Shown here: one piece after another, positions 1 through 11,558 of the stretch
Layout: each line of letters opens with the position of its first letter
Numbering within the stretch: the first letter of the stretch is position 1
Notes under the pieces: generated by a model
Told to the model about the DNA's origin: nothing
Seen by the model: only the letters and a program-made list of their open reading frames with translations
Database searches by the model: none
Source: Vandiemenella viatica
Lineage: Eukaryota; Arthropoda; Insecta; Orthoptera; Morabidae
Length of the DNA: 64,000 bases
Assembly (NCBI GenBank): GCA_031002005.1
Contig: JARYHS010008074.1
Coordinates: forward strand, 177,406,494-177,470,493
Direction: 5' to 3'
Position numbers and translations under genes: made by a program

Positions 1-124
1 AAGAGAATAAAAAAATCCTTTACAATATGTAGGTAAAAATGGAAAAACAAGTCATCAAAGAGGTAAGTAAATCTTGCTATAAGTGTCAGAATATAGGTTC
101 AACAACTTTCACTGAACTACTTAC

Positions 125-231
125 GGTTGGAGAAAAAAATAAAGATTTTCTGATACTCTTCTTCTGTTAGGATTCCCAAATCATATTGTCGCTCCCTGAT
201 TAAGTCTTGCTTATCTAAAAGCCACTGCTGA
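125..231 (-). CDS. CycC: Cyclin C, coding exon 2 (partial gene)
   Basis: Read on the minus strand, a polypyrimidine tract and AG acceptor (232-233) lead into a 107-nt exon that ends at a GTAAGT donor (124-119). It encodes 35 residues including QQWLLDKQDLIRERQ and EEYQKIFIFFSN. I recognise this as the N-terminal part of Cyclin C, the partner of CDK8 in the kinase module of the Mediator complex, a nuclear regulator of RNA polymerase II transcription. The exon starts in codon position 3 (T completing TA from exon 1, giving Tyr), which fits the first exon at 14988-15019 exactly. It ends after one base of the next codon. The cyclin box exons are not present and must lie to the left of the window. 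No frameshift or stop is seen, so the gene looks functional. Confidence 0.93.
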
Positions 232-1344
232 CTGTAAAAAGAGAAGGAACATTACAGAAACATAAATCTTATAACATAGTTCAGAACTAATGCAATTCCA
301 GCATGCAAAACTATCTAGTATTCAATTTAAAAAAAAATTTATAATAAAAAATTATACTGATGAATCCATTGCAGTAAAGGTTCACAATAATAAACAATTG
401 AATCATTCTAACACTCAATAATTACACAAAATTAACAACAAGAGGGAAAACAGATCAATTAAGTAACTAAGCAAATGTGAGTCAAGCCTAATGCAATTGG
501 GATTTTATACTTTATTGTTCTTAATAGGTATCTGGTACATGGTAGGCCATAAGACAGTCAATTGGTACAAAAATCAATACTTAACTCATTTTCAGGTTAG
601 GCAGCAGACTATGCTTCATGACTTCCAAAGACTTGCTACATTCCTACGCAAACTGTTAACGGAATCCTTACTAAACAAGTTTATTATAGGTACATTCATA
701 TGCAATAAATTCACAATTAAAACCACTCTTCAATAAAATAGTGTTAATTGATGGCAAACTAAGATCAGCATAAAAAATTTTGCTTGCTTGGATCAAAATT
801 TAGAAATTTCATAAAATGTTTATATTTTTGTCACTTAAACATGGATTATAATTTATATTAGGGATGAATTTTTATTAGATGACACCGTTTTTGAGATAGA
901 CACAGAAACAGAAAGGCTCTTAAATCAACAACTCTTAACGGTGACTCACATATTTATATCCAAAAATAAAAAAATACCAGAGTTCTTTACTTGAATTGCT
1001 CTTAACATCTATATCTCAGTTGCTGGGAAATACATATGTATATATATTTAAAAAATTCAAACCCCTTTAAAAAATACAAACATTTTAAATGTGATATTCA
1101 GTTTTGGGTAAACAAAGCTAATATTATATACAATTTTTGAAGATTCCACTGCATTCCTATGACTGACAGCAGAAAGTCAACAACAGGGCTATATTTCTTG
1201 TTGGATACAGAACCCTAAAAAGTAACCTAAGGTAGTCTTATAAACTGCATTTGCTACCCCTGTTGTAGCTAGACGTTTAATTTTACATGGACTCTTGCAT
1301 AGATCATCCTAGTATATAAATATAAATCTTTAAAATAGGTGAGT
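232..1344. other. Cyclin C intron 1, no further gene seen
   Basis: AT-rich intronic sequence. An 81-codon open frame at 491-736 on the plus strand has no recognisable motifs and is probably chance. Confidence 0.5.
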
Positions 1345-1400
1345 AAAAATTGTTGACCCCCATTGGATTCGAACCTGGGATCTCAACTTAGTACCTAATC
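1345..1400 (-). repeat. tRNA-like fragment, probably a SINE head
   Basis: On the minus strand the sequence contains GGTTCGAATCC, matching the pol III B box and tRNA T-loop consensus, inside a short tRNA-like stem context. No complete cloverleaf or A box could be assembled, so this is more likely a SINE relic than a tRNA gene. Confidence 0.35.
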
Positions 1401-1837
1401 CAATTTTTCCCCATTTTGTTTTATTTTCATACAAGCTACCAGACTGCTTTAGAGTATCTAGTCAGTTCACAGTATCTGGTACAGCAATTTCTTCAATATG
1501 TATTAGTGAAAGATGATGAAGTAACAGGTTTAAAATAAAATTAAAATATTTAATTAAATTGCAATTGAGTGAACATTCCAGTGGCAATTTCCCTACACAC
1601 CCATCTTCCCACTTTCCTGCACCCACCCTACATTTGCCCTCTGAAAATTTTAGCTTTAAATTCATTCAACATTTTTGGTAAATTATTCATTACTTCTCTT
1701 GGTAACTTATTCCAATATGACACTCTTACCCAAAAAAGAGACTCTTCCTACACCCTTGTACCCGAAATCGAGTACATCTTTTCCCTTCCATGCATTACTT
1801 TTAATTCTTATACCATTATCTTACCATGCCTGATCAC

Positions 1838-2695
1838 TAGGATTCGGATCTTTAGGAAAAGTCATATTTTGTTCCCGCCTTCTTTTTGAGCTGAAATGCT
1901 GAATTAAACACTGATTCAACGTTTCTGATTGTATTTAATTGTATTCTATATAGCATATAGATGCATATTCGGAATATTTTCCTAGTTTTGGTCATATTTC
2001 GATAATATTTATGGTCATATTTTGAAGAAAAATCTGGTAGTTTTTTAATAGTACCGGGAATTCACAAGATATAAATGAGAAGAAATTATGATAATTATTC
2101 AAAGAACTGTACTTCTGCGATACAGGTGTCGGAGAAAAACAAAAATAATTTTCACTGTGGTCAAGAATTAAAGTTATACCTTATTGTCACTCTCTAAACG
2201 TAATGTTGCGCCCGTCTTTTAATCTCGACAATGCAGCAGAAGCATGCCTATGTCGATCCTCGTCAATCAATATCTCAATGAAATATCCTCAGTCATCGTT
2301 AAATCTGCAGTGGATCAGTGAGTAGACCTACCAACATGCCGAAGATAAAATTTTCTGAAAGTGCGAAGTTACGTAAGCAAATTTAGAGAGGAGAGTTTTA
2401 GTTCAGATGTAAGAGTTCTATTCTGTAAATTATCTGAAATTAAAGTGACTTCAACAAAACGATTTAAAATTTAATTTCTCAATGGTGCAGCGAGTGCACG
2501 GAAGCAAATTATGCTGTCTACACGAAAGCGACACTACTAGATAAAATAAATGATGTATAATTGAGTATGTTTTGATGTATAGTAAATTTAAATGTTTGGT
2601 CATATTTTGTCATTTTTAGGTCATATTTGCCCATTTTTAAGGTCATATTTGCCTGCATATTTCTCTATTTTTTGGTCATAAAGATCCGAACGCTA
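1838..2695. mobile_element. Non-autonomous hAT-type DNA transposon, 858 bp
   Basis: The element interrupts the non-LTR pseudogene. Its ends are inverted repeats (TAGGATTCGGATCTTTA on the left; the reverse of the right end reads TAGCGTTCGGATCTTTA), 15 of 17 matching. It is flanked by a perfect 8-bp duplication, CTGATCAC at 1830-1837 and 2696-2703. An 8-bp duplication and TAG-type ends fit the hAT superfamily. Several GGTCATATTT motifs occur near both ends (around 1991, 2010, 2597, 2620, 2641) and could be subterminal transposase-binding repeats. Confidence 0.88.
2337..2535 (+). pseudogene. BED-type zinc-finger remnant inside the 858-bp hAT element
   Basis: The stretch starts MPKIKFSESAKLRKQ, hits stops, then continues one frame over with VRVLFCKLSEIKVTSTKRF and NGAASARKQIMLSTRKRH. 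The order basic N-terminus, FCK..E, V-TS-KRF, then a helix with HARK-like residues resembles the BED-like finger of CGG triplet repeat-binding protein 1 homologues, which are themselves hAT-derived. The second cysteine of the expected CxxC is Ser and there are several stops, so it is non-functional. The family assignment is from memory of the motif pattern. Confidence 0.5.
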
Positions 2696-2794
2696 CTGAT
2701 CACCAATATATGACCTGTACACTCCCATGACCCTCTTCACCGTCCTCCTGCCTTCGAATGGACCCCTTTCCAGCTCTTTTGACACATTTGTTAC

Positions 2795-3038
2795 CAGGGG
2801 CAGATCCAGGATTCTGATTTGGGGGGGGGGGGTGAGCGGACTTTGGTTTTGGGGGGGGGGGGCTTGGCTTGAGTGAATTTTGGTTCAGAGGATTTTGGGG
2901 TATCTTTATAGCCTGCTCGGGCCTCAAATCTGTAGAACTAAAAAAAAAAGGTCTCCAATGATGTCGGGGGTGGACCGGACCTAGATACTTTTTTGGGGGA
3001 GGGGCTTCAGCCCCCTAGCCCCTCCTTGAATCCACCCG
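2795..3038. mobile_element. hAT-type MITE, 244 bp
   Basis: The ends CAGGGGCAGATCCAGGA and, reversed, CGGGTGGATTCAAGGA are imperfect inverted repeats. A perfect 8-bp duplication TTTGTTAC flanks the insertion (2787-2794, 3039-3046). The interior has two runs of 10-13 G. It is nested in the same non-LTR pseudogene as the 858-bp element, so both inserted after the retrotransposon. Confidence 0.82.
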
Positions 3039-4495
3039 TTTGTTACTGTCCCAGTAATTTCCAGAAACAAATCTAGCATCTAGCAGCCTGTTTTGCACCC
3101 TCGCCAACTCCAGTATTTGATACGCAAAATGGGACCCATAATACACTACCATATTCAAGCAATGGTCTGACTGAAGTTTTGTAACCCAATTCCCTTACTT
3201 CTCTCATACATTCCCACATCACTCTTTCCAACAAGTGCAGAATTTTAAAACCTTTTCCTACTACCTCACCAATGTGTCCTGCCCAGTTAAGCTTATTATC
3301 AAATGTAATGCCTAGATATTTACATTTCAAGTCTTCAACAAGCAATTCTTTCCCCACCTTATAATCATAATCAACCTTTAGTTTTTTATTTATGTATCTA
3401 ATCAGCTGACTCTTTTTTGCATTTATGTTCATCCCAAGTTTACCAACCCAACTAGATATCCTGTCCAGATCACCCTGCAGCTGTTTACAGTCCTCTACCA
3501 TGTTGATCCTTTTATATAGCATTATATCATCCGCAAACAATCTAATTTCTGACAGTAAAAAATCAACACAATTATTCATTATAATAATGAGTAGTAATGG
3601 TTCCAATACACTACCCTGTTGCACTCTCATTTTTACTTCGACTTCTTTTGTTACTGCAGTTCCTACTCTAACTTTCTGTTTTCTACCTTTTACAAATTCT
3701 TCTACCCAGTAAATCACTTTCTCACCCACTCCAATAGTGTTTACCTTTTTTACTACTACTCTGTCAGAAGCCTTTGAAATATCTAGTGCTACACTATCAA
3801 TTTGGCCTTCCTTGTCCAATTCATCCGAAATATCTTGCATATATCCCACCAACTGAGATTCACACGAACATCCTTGCTTAAAACCGTGCTGCCTATTTGA
3901 AAACCACTTATGCTCCTCACATATATTTCTGATGTGGTTGCATATCAATTATCAATCTCTCCATTAATTTACCTACCACTGATGTTAAACTGATCGGCCC
4001 GTAATTTTTGACTCTATTTCCCACCCCTCCTTTATGTACTGGCACTACTATCACACTTTTCCAGTCTTGTGGTAAATATCAAGTATCCAGACTCAATTTA
4101 AATAATATTTCAAGATAGGGTACAATGTCATATCTGGCTATCTTTAAAATATCTGTAGTAGGCTAATATTGTCTGTACCAGGCCCTATATGTTTTTTCAG
4201 CTTTCTTATTTCCTTCACGATATCCTCAGAATGAATTTAAGATTTTTTTTGTCTGTTCATTTCTAATTGTGTTGTTAAGTTAGTTCTCCAAGTTAGACCC
4301 TCCCATTTCTGATTCATAGCCCCTGATGCTCTCACTAAACCAGTTACTTAAAATCTCTGCCTTTTTTCAAATCCTTAGTAACTTCTTCTCCATCCTTCTC
4401 TATAAGCGTCTCAACACCCTCCCTCCCCTCAGTTTTCTAACATAGTCACAGAAATTTCTAGAATCATCATTCAATAGTCCCCCTGCACTGACAAT

Positions 4496-4557
4496 TCAGT
4501 CAGAGGTCCCCCTGCACCAATGAAGAATATTAATGATGCAGGGGGACCTCTGACTGA
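4496..4557. repeat. Perfect 21-bp hairpin at the junction of two opposed retrotransposon copies
   Basis: Bases 4496-4516 are the exact reverse complement of 4537-4557, with a 20-bp loop. The pair is itself enclosed by a weaker inverted repeat (GAAATTTCTAGA at 4451 and TCTAGAAATTTC at 4562). It sits exactly between the minus-strand copy ending near 4440 and the plus-strand copy starting near 4590. Confidence 0.75.
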
Positions 4558-4589
4558 TGCATCTAGAAATTTCTAAAGCTATATCAGGA

Positions 4590-5210
4590 AACTGATGGGA
4601 AGAGAAAGTATTGAGACAATTATAGATAAGGATGGAGAAGAAGTAACTGAGGATTTGAAAAAGGCAGACTTATTAAGTAACTGGTTCAGTGAGACGATTA
4701 GGGACAATAATTTAGGGGTTATATCTGAAAAAGAGCTTATTCACACAGTTGGAGGTGAACAGATTAGAAAATTTGAAATTAAAAATGAAGATATCATGAA
4801 GGGACTAACAAATCTAAAAAGCATAAAGGGGCCGGTGTTGATAATATTTTTACAGATGTCTTAAAGACAGTAGGATGGGACATTTTACCTTACCTTGAAA
4901 CATTATTTAAATTGAGTCTGTATACATGTTGCTTACAAGAGGACTGGAAAAGTGCGATAGTAGTACTGGTCCACAAAGGTGAGAAAAGTAAGTGGTCTTC
5001 AAGTCGGCAACATGGCATTCAGTTAGTAGGCTATATGCAAGATATTTCTGATGAAATTGACAGGGAGGTCAAGTTGATAGTGTAGCACTAGATCTTTCAA
5101 AGGCCTTTGTCAGAGTGAGCCATAAAATGGTAGGAAATGCAGTATTAAAAGTAGGAGTGAACATGGGAGTCCCACAGGGTAGTGCATTGGGACCATTGTT
5201 ATTCGTTATG
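4590..5210 (+). pseudogene. Second copy of the same non-LTR family, opposite orientation
   Basis: The frame beginning at 4595 encodes EEVTEDLKKADLLSNWFSE and KGLTNLKSIKGP, the linker upstream of RT. Shifted frames then give LPYLETLFKLSLYTC, QEDWKSAIVVLVHKGEK and QLVGYMQDISDEID, collinear with the minus-strand copy at 1569-4440. It is truncated after the region preceding the QG motif and has several frameshifts. The two copies point away from each other from a shared small palindrome. Confidence 0.75.
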
Positions 5211-6640
5211 GGCACAAGTAATGCCAGATCCAGCTGAGGTTTCATAAACCATGTTCTGTATGTCACGAGCCTGTGGGGGATACTGTGACACAAGTGGCAG
5301 TAAGGCCGACCCAACTGGGTTTCCATGAGCACCAATTCATATCTTATTAGTCATGTGCCTGTGGGGGACACTACAGATTCAAAAGTAATCCTACAGAATT
5401 TACCTGGATGTATTAAGTGACTGCATAAAACCACACATCAAATAGTGGAAAAATATTCTTCTGCTCTATTTGCCGGCTGGATTGCATTAACTACCTACCA
5501 CGTGATATACATAACTACAGGCTACTACCTATGACATTGCATGCACAGAAACTAACAATGCTTGTCAATTTTAAGTTCCCAAGCACAGTGCTATAGCATA
5601 TAAAAAAACTTCTTATTGTGAACAGCATGAGACAGTTTCTCAGTTTATATTTAAAACTCAATTTTTAATGAGGAACCTATAATTACAAGGTCATATGCCA
5701 TGAAAATCACATCATCCTACTCTCAGAAAATTTGACACTACTGTCGATTTAAGGAATACACAATCAACTTAGTACATATATTTGATTCTTCTCACTGAAA
5801 TACTATAGGCAAACATTTATTTCATTGTGATCACATTTGCATATTCACATTTTACACACAGAAAACTCACCTTAAATGAGAATTAAAAAACTTTTAATGT
5901 TATGATTTTATTCAAACTTCCAGTATAATAAACACAAACAATACAATAACCATTCACAACTATCAATAAACAAGACAATCAGAGAGCACATGGACCAATT
6001 CAAACTGACAGAATTACCAGTTTACATGTGACTTATTGGATCATTTTTCCTCAAATTAAAACTCTATAAAATTTCATGTCAACTAGAGGTACACTAAAGT
6101 CATTCCACAATGGTGTGACTGCAAGTTACCAAATGGTTAACCATCTCTGCAAAATGCTCCACCTATTCTTGGGTATGAATGTGATTCCCAGATACAGACA
6201 AATGAACGTATTGTTTCCTGCTGGCCCTACTAATCACCCATTCCTGCAGATTCAGTCATATATAAATAGCAGAGATGTGAATAACACTGTTCATAGAATC
6301 TTTTCATTTACAAGGTCAGCTGTCATGAAAATAACAATATCATACTCTGAAACAAACTGAGTACTTTTAGTAGCAATGAGTCCTTAGTATTACCAGACAA
6401 AGATTATTATTATTTATTTACATTCGGAATTTCTCCACACACCCAGCAAACATCATGAGGATAACACCAGTGTGTATGTATATATACGTATATCAGTAGC
6501 AAAATATATTAAACTAATAACCGTGTTTCGATTCAACAACATGAAATGAAGCAAAAGTACAAGGTATTTCATCATTAACAATGCCTTTAAAATTTAGCAC
6601 GACTTTACAAATTAATGACTGTTTCTTCAAAGATACAGCT
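5211..6640. other. Intronic sequence, nothing assigned
   Basis: AT-rich. A short repeated phrase (gtgcctgtgggggacac-like) occurs near 5267 and 5348. The 94-codon frame at 6076-6360 has no recognised motif. Confidence 0.4.
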
Positions 6641-7010
6641 TTAACGCTTTGCCACTAGGTGTCAGTTTGCATTATATCCTGATATTGTTTTCTTCCAGGA
6701 ATTTAACTATTGCTTGATAGACGGTGACTTTTTCCAAGGCCAGGAGGTGGGTCACATTGAGTGGTAACTGTAACTAGTCCCACAAGTTCCTGTATAAACA
6801 GCGTGCACTTTCACCATTTGTCCTTACAAGCAAAGAGGAGGTGATTTGGTTCACATTTGCTGAATCCATCACAGGTGCAACTTGATGTGTTCCGTAAATT
6901 GATGCGATGCAGGTATTTGGGGAAAATTCCATGGTCAAATTTCAGTCTTGCGATTGTGACGACCATTTTCCTGGATATGTATTTTATACCAGACAAACAT
7001 GTCGGACAGA
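6640..7010 (-). pseudogene. Non-LTR retrotransposon 3' end (post-RNase H zinc-knuckle tail)
   Basis: Read minus, the segment gives SRKMVVTIARLKFDHGIFP followed by HRINLRNTSSCTCDGFS and CEPNHLLFACKDKW. The order T-IARLRFGH, then CxC, then a short gap and H-LFxC is the C-terminal cysteine/histidine cluster that follows RNase H in I/Jockey-type elements. Only the last ~100 codons remain. Confidence 0.7.
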
Positions 7011-7399
7011 AATGTTAATGGTGTAGAATTGATAACTCAAATTCGTCACCACTAAAAGTCATTTAGTAGTTAACATTTAACAAGAAAACGTAAGTTATTA
7101 ACTATAATTATGGAACGTACAATACTTGTTTTTATAGTGAAGTTAAAATAAGTCTTAAAACCAAAAAGGCATAACCATACACTTTGTGTATTACCCGGAT
7201 TTGATTTGGCCATGCAAAAATGAAGAAAACTAACACTATGCCATTAAATTTGGTACTAAACTCCAACTGTCACAATAACCTCTTCAAATTTGGGGTTTAT
7301 TGGGTATCATGATAATGCTAGAATTACTTTCTCCTATACAAGGTAATAATGTCATTATACTGTGAAGCAGCCATCCACAAGACGTAATATTTATTAATT

Positions 7400-7617
7400 A
7401 TTTTCAAGCATTGATTAGGTTGTAATACACTCTTAACCAGTATCACATCATTAGAACTATTTTCCAAACTAGTTCTCTAGCACAGTCATGCTGGTCCAGG
7501 GCGTGTCCCAACTTAGTTAATACTCAAAAAATGATATAATTTGTGACTAACTACCACAGTGTTATGACATCATTGTCACACAGGGTGGAAAGTAGGTGTA
7601 ACGACTGCAATCTCCAA
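7400..7617. mobile_element. Degraded copy of the GGAGATCGCGATT-end MITE family
   Basis: The phrase attaggttgtaatacac at about 7417 and the end GCAATCTCCAATA near 7603 match the interior and right terminus of the MITE at 9859-11773. The left end was not located. Confidence 0.4.
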
Positions 7618-7701
7618 TAATCCAGAAATCTGGATGAAAACATCATTAGAATGAGAAATCAATTTTAACTTTGCATCAGTTAAAAACAGCTGGAAGAAAG
7701 T

Positions 7702-7702
<1 letters not shown>

Positions 7703-7757
<55 letters not shown>
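7703..7757. repeat. (AT)n microsatellite
   Basis: About 27 uninterrupted AT dinucleotides. A shorter run of the same type lies at 8197-8213. Confidence 0.97.
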
Positions 7758-7759
<2 letters not shown>

Positions 7760-8927
7760 GACACCTATTAGACAACTGGAATGAAGCATAGAAGATAGTG
7801 GCTAAAGTATTTTTGTCATAGGACAAATAAGCAAATTCTGTTACTTGGGAAGTAAAATTTAAAACAGAAAACAGAAGGAGGAATGAATTTGACAAGCAGA
7901 ATACCAGAAGTGAAAAAGATTTCTTCAAGAAGGAAAATCTTTTAGTTTCAAATAATCATAAAGGACTCGGAAAGAAATCAGAAACTTAATGTATGGAGCA
8001 CAGAATTTTATAGCAGCAAATCCAGAAAGAAGGAAAACTGAAGAATTTAATGAAAATTAAGTGGATAAATAAAGTACAAAATCAGCATGTTTAGGAAATA
8101 ATTGTAGAAGGGTCTCACAGAAATCAAGAGAAAGGATGGTATCTCACAATTTAAAACATGTGGGGTTGATTAATTTTGTTAGTAGAGGAAGGAGTTTATA
8201 TATATATATATATAGATAATTGAGGGTGTAGACTGTAAGGAGTATGCTGAGATTAAATTAGTACAAGATAGAGATTGCATCAAACATGTCAAGAGATTGA
8301 TGACAGGGAAAATGAACAAATTTGTATCAATCGCGAAAGACTAAAAATATTTTAAGCAAAAGATTACTGGTCAGACTACTAATTATTAAAGAAAGAATGT
8401 GAACTTAAAGAAAAAATATTCTAATTCCCTGTGATAGTCAACCTCTTACAATAAAAGCTGTTGTACCTATGGAATTTTTTCGATTCCCCCTCTACTGTTT
8501 CTTTCTATCTTGGACCTTGCGGTTCACTGCCATTAATTTCATTAGAGCCAACAGAGAGTTAGGGACAAGTAATGCAAAGGAAATCAGCCAAGGTATAGAG
8601 TGATTTTGGAAAAACACAGAAAATTTAAATCTGGATGCTCAGAATTGGCATCACATCAATGTTATCCTTAGCACAAAACCCAAAAACTATTGAATTCTGT
8701 TATTCTAAATATCATATGAGTCTAAACATTTTATCATAGCTCATTTTTCACTTCATAGTAATAGGCTTGTGTCCACTAAGAATAAATCAGACACATCGCA
8801 GTTTTTAATGATTAATCATGCTAAGGAGATAACAAAAACAAAATTATTTATTATAAAAATAATGATTATTATAATTTTTTTTAAAATAAATTCGACAAAA
8901 TCAGGCATTCAATTATGTGACCATGTA
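7758..8927. other. Intronic sequence, nothing assigned
   Basis: A/T-rich with purine-rich plus-strand stretches; no conserved motif or terminal repeat was found. Confidence 0.4.
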
Positions 8928-9137
8928 CACTTTTTGGCAAAAAAATTGACTGTGGGCGCCTGAGACTAAGTCCGTTATTTTGCACTATGTGGCATCACTG
9001 GAGAGTTTGTTCCAGGCATTGACTTAAGGAAATGAATAACAGATGGCGCTTAGTTGAATACCCGCAATGATGCCACATTGTGTGAAATAAGGGACTTGGT
9101 CTCAGGCGCCCATAGTCAATTTTTATGACAAAGAGTG
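8928..9137. mobile_element. Palindromic MITE, 210 bp, TA target site
   Basis: The two ends are inverted repeats of about 75 bp (left starts CACTTTTTGGCAAAAAAATT; reversed right end starts CACTCTTTGTCATAAAAATT; both continue to GGGCGCCTGAGAC). TA flanks each side (8926-8927, 9138-9139). Long terminal repeats with a TA site fit a Tc1/mariner-type MITE. Confidence 0.75.
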
Positions 9138-9439
9138 TACACAAATGAGAAAGCATTCGTCACGCCACTCAAAACACCAAAGTTGTTGTTGACATTTTGT
9201 GGGAAAGGAATAGGTTAAATGGTAAATTATTTGTTTGTAGCAACTTTTATCACATTAATATAGTTGTTCCCAGTTATATACTGAAAGACAAGTGTAATTT
9301 GCTATGGAACCAGGATTTAGCAAAACAAACAGTAGCAATTTTCACAAAATCAGGCTGTAACACTTGGCAGATTTTTCGTGTAAAACATAGACTTTTCTAG
9401 AAAAGTATATCCTCAAAAACAGGTGAGACAATAGTAAAG

Positions 9440-9625
9440 CCATGGCACTGTCAATTTCCAGTCTGCTCTAAGCTTCATATCAGCCTAACAACATCACCTT
9501 TCAGTTAAGATATCTCAAGAACCAAGAGATATATTAAATTTTTTTATTCTTTACTTTCGATTTGCTTCATTGAGCTGCATGAGAATGTATAATCAGATTG
9601 TGGCACCACAGTAATGATAGTGCTG
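9440..9625. repeat. Dispersed repeat unit (tctcgagatatc family)
   Basis: Contains a phrase of the type agatatcTC-AAGAACCAAG-attctttactttcgat-tgtttcat-gaattc-ttgtggcaccac-gtaatgatag. Related units occur at 12740-13180 (both orientations) and 18390-18990. No coding content. Confidence 0.55.
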
Positions 9626-9908
9626 CCAGTGTGTGCTATTTTATAAATAGTAACACTAAAGAAAGATTTTAAATCATAAAACCAAACCAATCTCAACTCA
9701 TATATTATTATGTTATCAATACTTGAAAAGTAGTGGTTCTGCAAAAATCATCAGTTTTGATTCAGATATATGTTATGCACAAACACTTACATCAAAATGA
9801 TCTTCACAAAAATAGATTCTTGAATCTGCAGATAAGGTATGAGCATCCTCCAGGTCTACTGGAGATCGCGATTCCGCTACAACAACATATAGTAATATCG
9901 TTGGAATA

Positions 9909-11558
9909 GGGGAGAGTAGGGATACTTGATCATATGGGATACTTGAGACACTTCAATTTTTTTTATTAGTAAGGCAATTTGAAATGGCAAGATTGGCATC
10001 CTATTAATACTTGTTCTATGTACCAGCTAGTCAGAAGAAATGAGTTGGCTAAATGATCAGTTACAGATTTTATGGAGGGTTTTAATTTTTTGTGGCCTCA
10101 CAGTAAATATTTATGTATATGAACTAACAATTAATTTTCTTCAACTATTTTTCACTAACCTAATGTATGAAGGTAGGTAGAAAGCTTACTATATTAGTTC
10201 TTATTTGGTACTAACAGACTTTAAAGAAAGTCTCACATAACGCGGAGATTGAGTAAACAAAATTAGTGGAGCGTGTGGGGATACTTGAGACAGACAACCT
10301 AGGGATAGTTGAGACATGTCACAAGTATCCATGTATCAAAGATAGCAACATTTTTAGTGTTTACTTTTGATCTATTTGCTATATAATTTCATTAAACTAT
10401 AGGTAATATTTCCAATTACTTTTATAATTATGAAAGATAGGCCTACTTATAAAAATAACATATTTATAAATTTTAACTGTACAAAAAATTAAAAATGATT
10501 ATTTTTATTTAAAAAAATGATACAGTTTAACAAAAAGGAAGGATGGTCGCAGTTGCCATAAACATAATGCAGGAATCCTGCAGCGAAGTAGTTGAGGGAA
10601 GTACAATACTCAGAGAGGTAGCAAAGAAGTATAACATAGACTGAACAATGCTTTCAACGTACATAGTAAGAAATAAATCGGGCCCAGAAGAAGAAAATTT
10701 ATTATGAGCTGATTGAAAATAATTTTTTTTTAATAAGTCAGGAAGGGAATTTTTTTAAAAGACTGTTTTGAAAGCATCCAAACTTCATATGTATGTAAAT
10801 TAGCTTACGAATTTGTTGCTGCAACTAGTAAAAATGTTCCGACTATGTGGGATATTAACTCTTTTGCTCTGTTTGTGGTTACTTGTGAGAAAGGTTTATA
10901 AATTAGATAGCCCAACAGTAATAACTGGTTATTAGTTGAAAAAGGGTGAGTAGAAATGTTGCTAAAGACACCTTTTGTACTGTCAAAAAATTGTTACAAT
11001 TTTTATTTTTTTAAATTGGATCTGGTGAGTGGTTATTGAATAATCTTTGACCCTATGATCATTTTAATTGTTGGTACACCAATTTACATGACAAATTTAG
11101 CTATTTTTAAATAACATTTGTAACTCCTTAGTATTTGGCGATAATACTAAATATTCAACTAGTGTTAATTTTCTACCTAAATGTAATTGTGTAGGTATAT
11201 ATCAAGTGCTTTCTTATTTAAAGCTGAACTTAACAGTAAATTACTATTTTATTTATGCAAGCACTTAGTATTAGCGCAAGTTTTTTAACATATTTTATAA
11301 AATTTCAACCTCTGTCTCAAGTATCCCTAATGCCCGTCTCAAGTATCCCCAGCATGGGGATACTTGAACCATGTTGCAAGGGTTTGAAGAAAAAAAATTT
11401 ACGCTATAATATAATGCAAAACTAGCTGTTATTTTTATATTTTTGAATTAAGAAAACATTGTTCCTCCAAACACAATATTTTAAAAATTGAAAAGCTGCT
11501 AAATAAAAGCTACAAAAATGTTTATCTCAAAAGTGGCTAATGTATCCCTACTCTCCCC
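9909..11558. mobile_element. Pogo/Tigger-like DNA transposon remnant, 1650 bp
   Basis: The terminal inverted repeat GGGGAGAGTAGGGATAC is perfect at both ends, flanked by TA (9907-9908, 11559-11560), as expected for the Tc1/mariner-pogo superfamily. The phrase GGGATACTTGAGACA and variants recur near both ends (9940, 10275, 10302, 11312, 11333, 11347), consistent with subterminal transposase-binding sites. The inside is AT-rich and mostly non-coding. Confidence 0.8.
10540..10707 (+). pseudogene. Psq-type helix-turn-helix remnant of a pogo transposase
   Basis: A short frame reads VAINIMQESCSEVVEGSTIL then REVAKKYNI, a stop, and TMLSTYIVRNKSGPEEE. The pattern A-----G-S-REAA-KY-I--STL--Y is the N-terminal DNA-binding helix-turn-helix of pogo/Tigger transposases. 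The catalytic DDE part is absent. Confidence 0.55.

Larger units (their letters stand above)
1569..4440 (-). pseudogene. Decayed non-LTR retrotransposon (Jockey/CR1-group reverse transcriptase)
   Basis: The largest open piece (3948-3073) carries the reverse-transcriptase core: a VALDISKASDRV segment in place of the usual LDFSKAFD, a QGSVLEPLL segment where QGSVLGPLL is normal, and the catalytic box FADDIMLYK. Upstream, around 4060-3960, NYGPISLTSVVGKLMERL matches the RT fingers region, and GPGTDNI lies near 4190. After two later insertions the C-terminal tail continues at 2786-2704 and at 1829-1569 (WVRVSYWNKLPREVMNNL). The reading frame is broken by stops and shifts and interrupted by hAT elements at 1838-2695 and 2795-3038. 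It sits in the Cyclin C intron and is a dead copy. The endonuclease part and 5' end are missing. Confidence 0.85.

Noticed and set aside
7680..7928. 82-codon frame with a run of Tyr-Ile repeats
   Set aside because: It is the translation of the (AT)n microsatellite.
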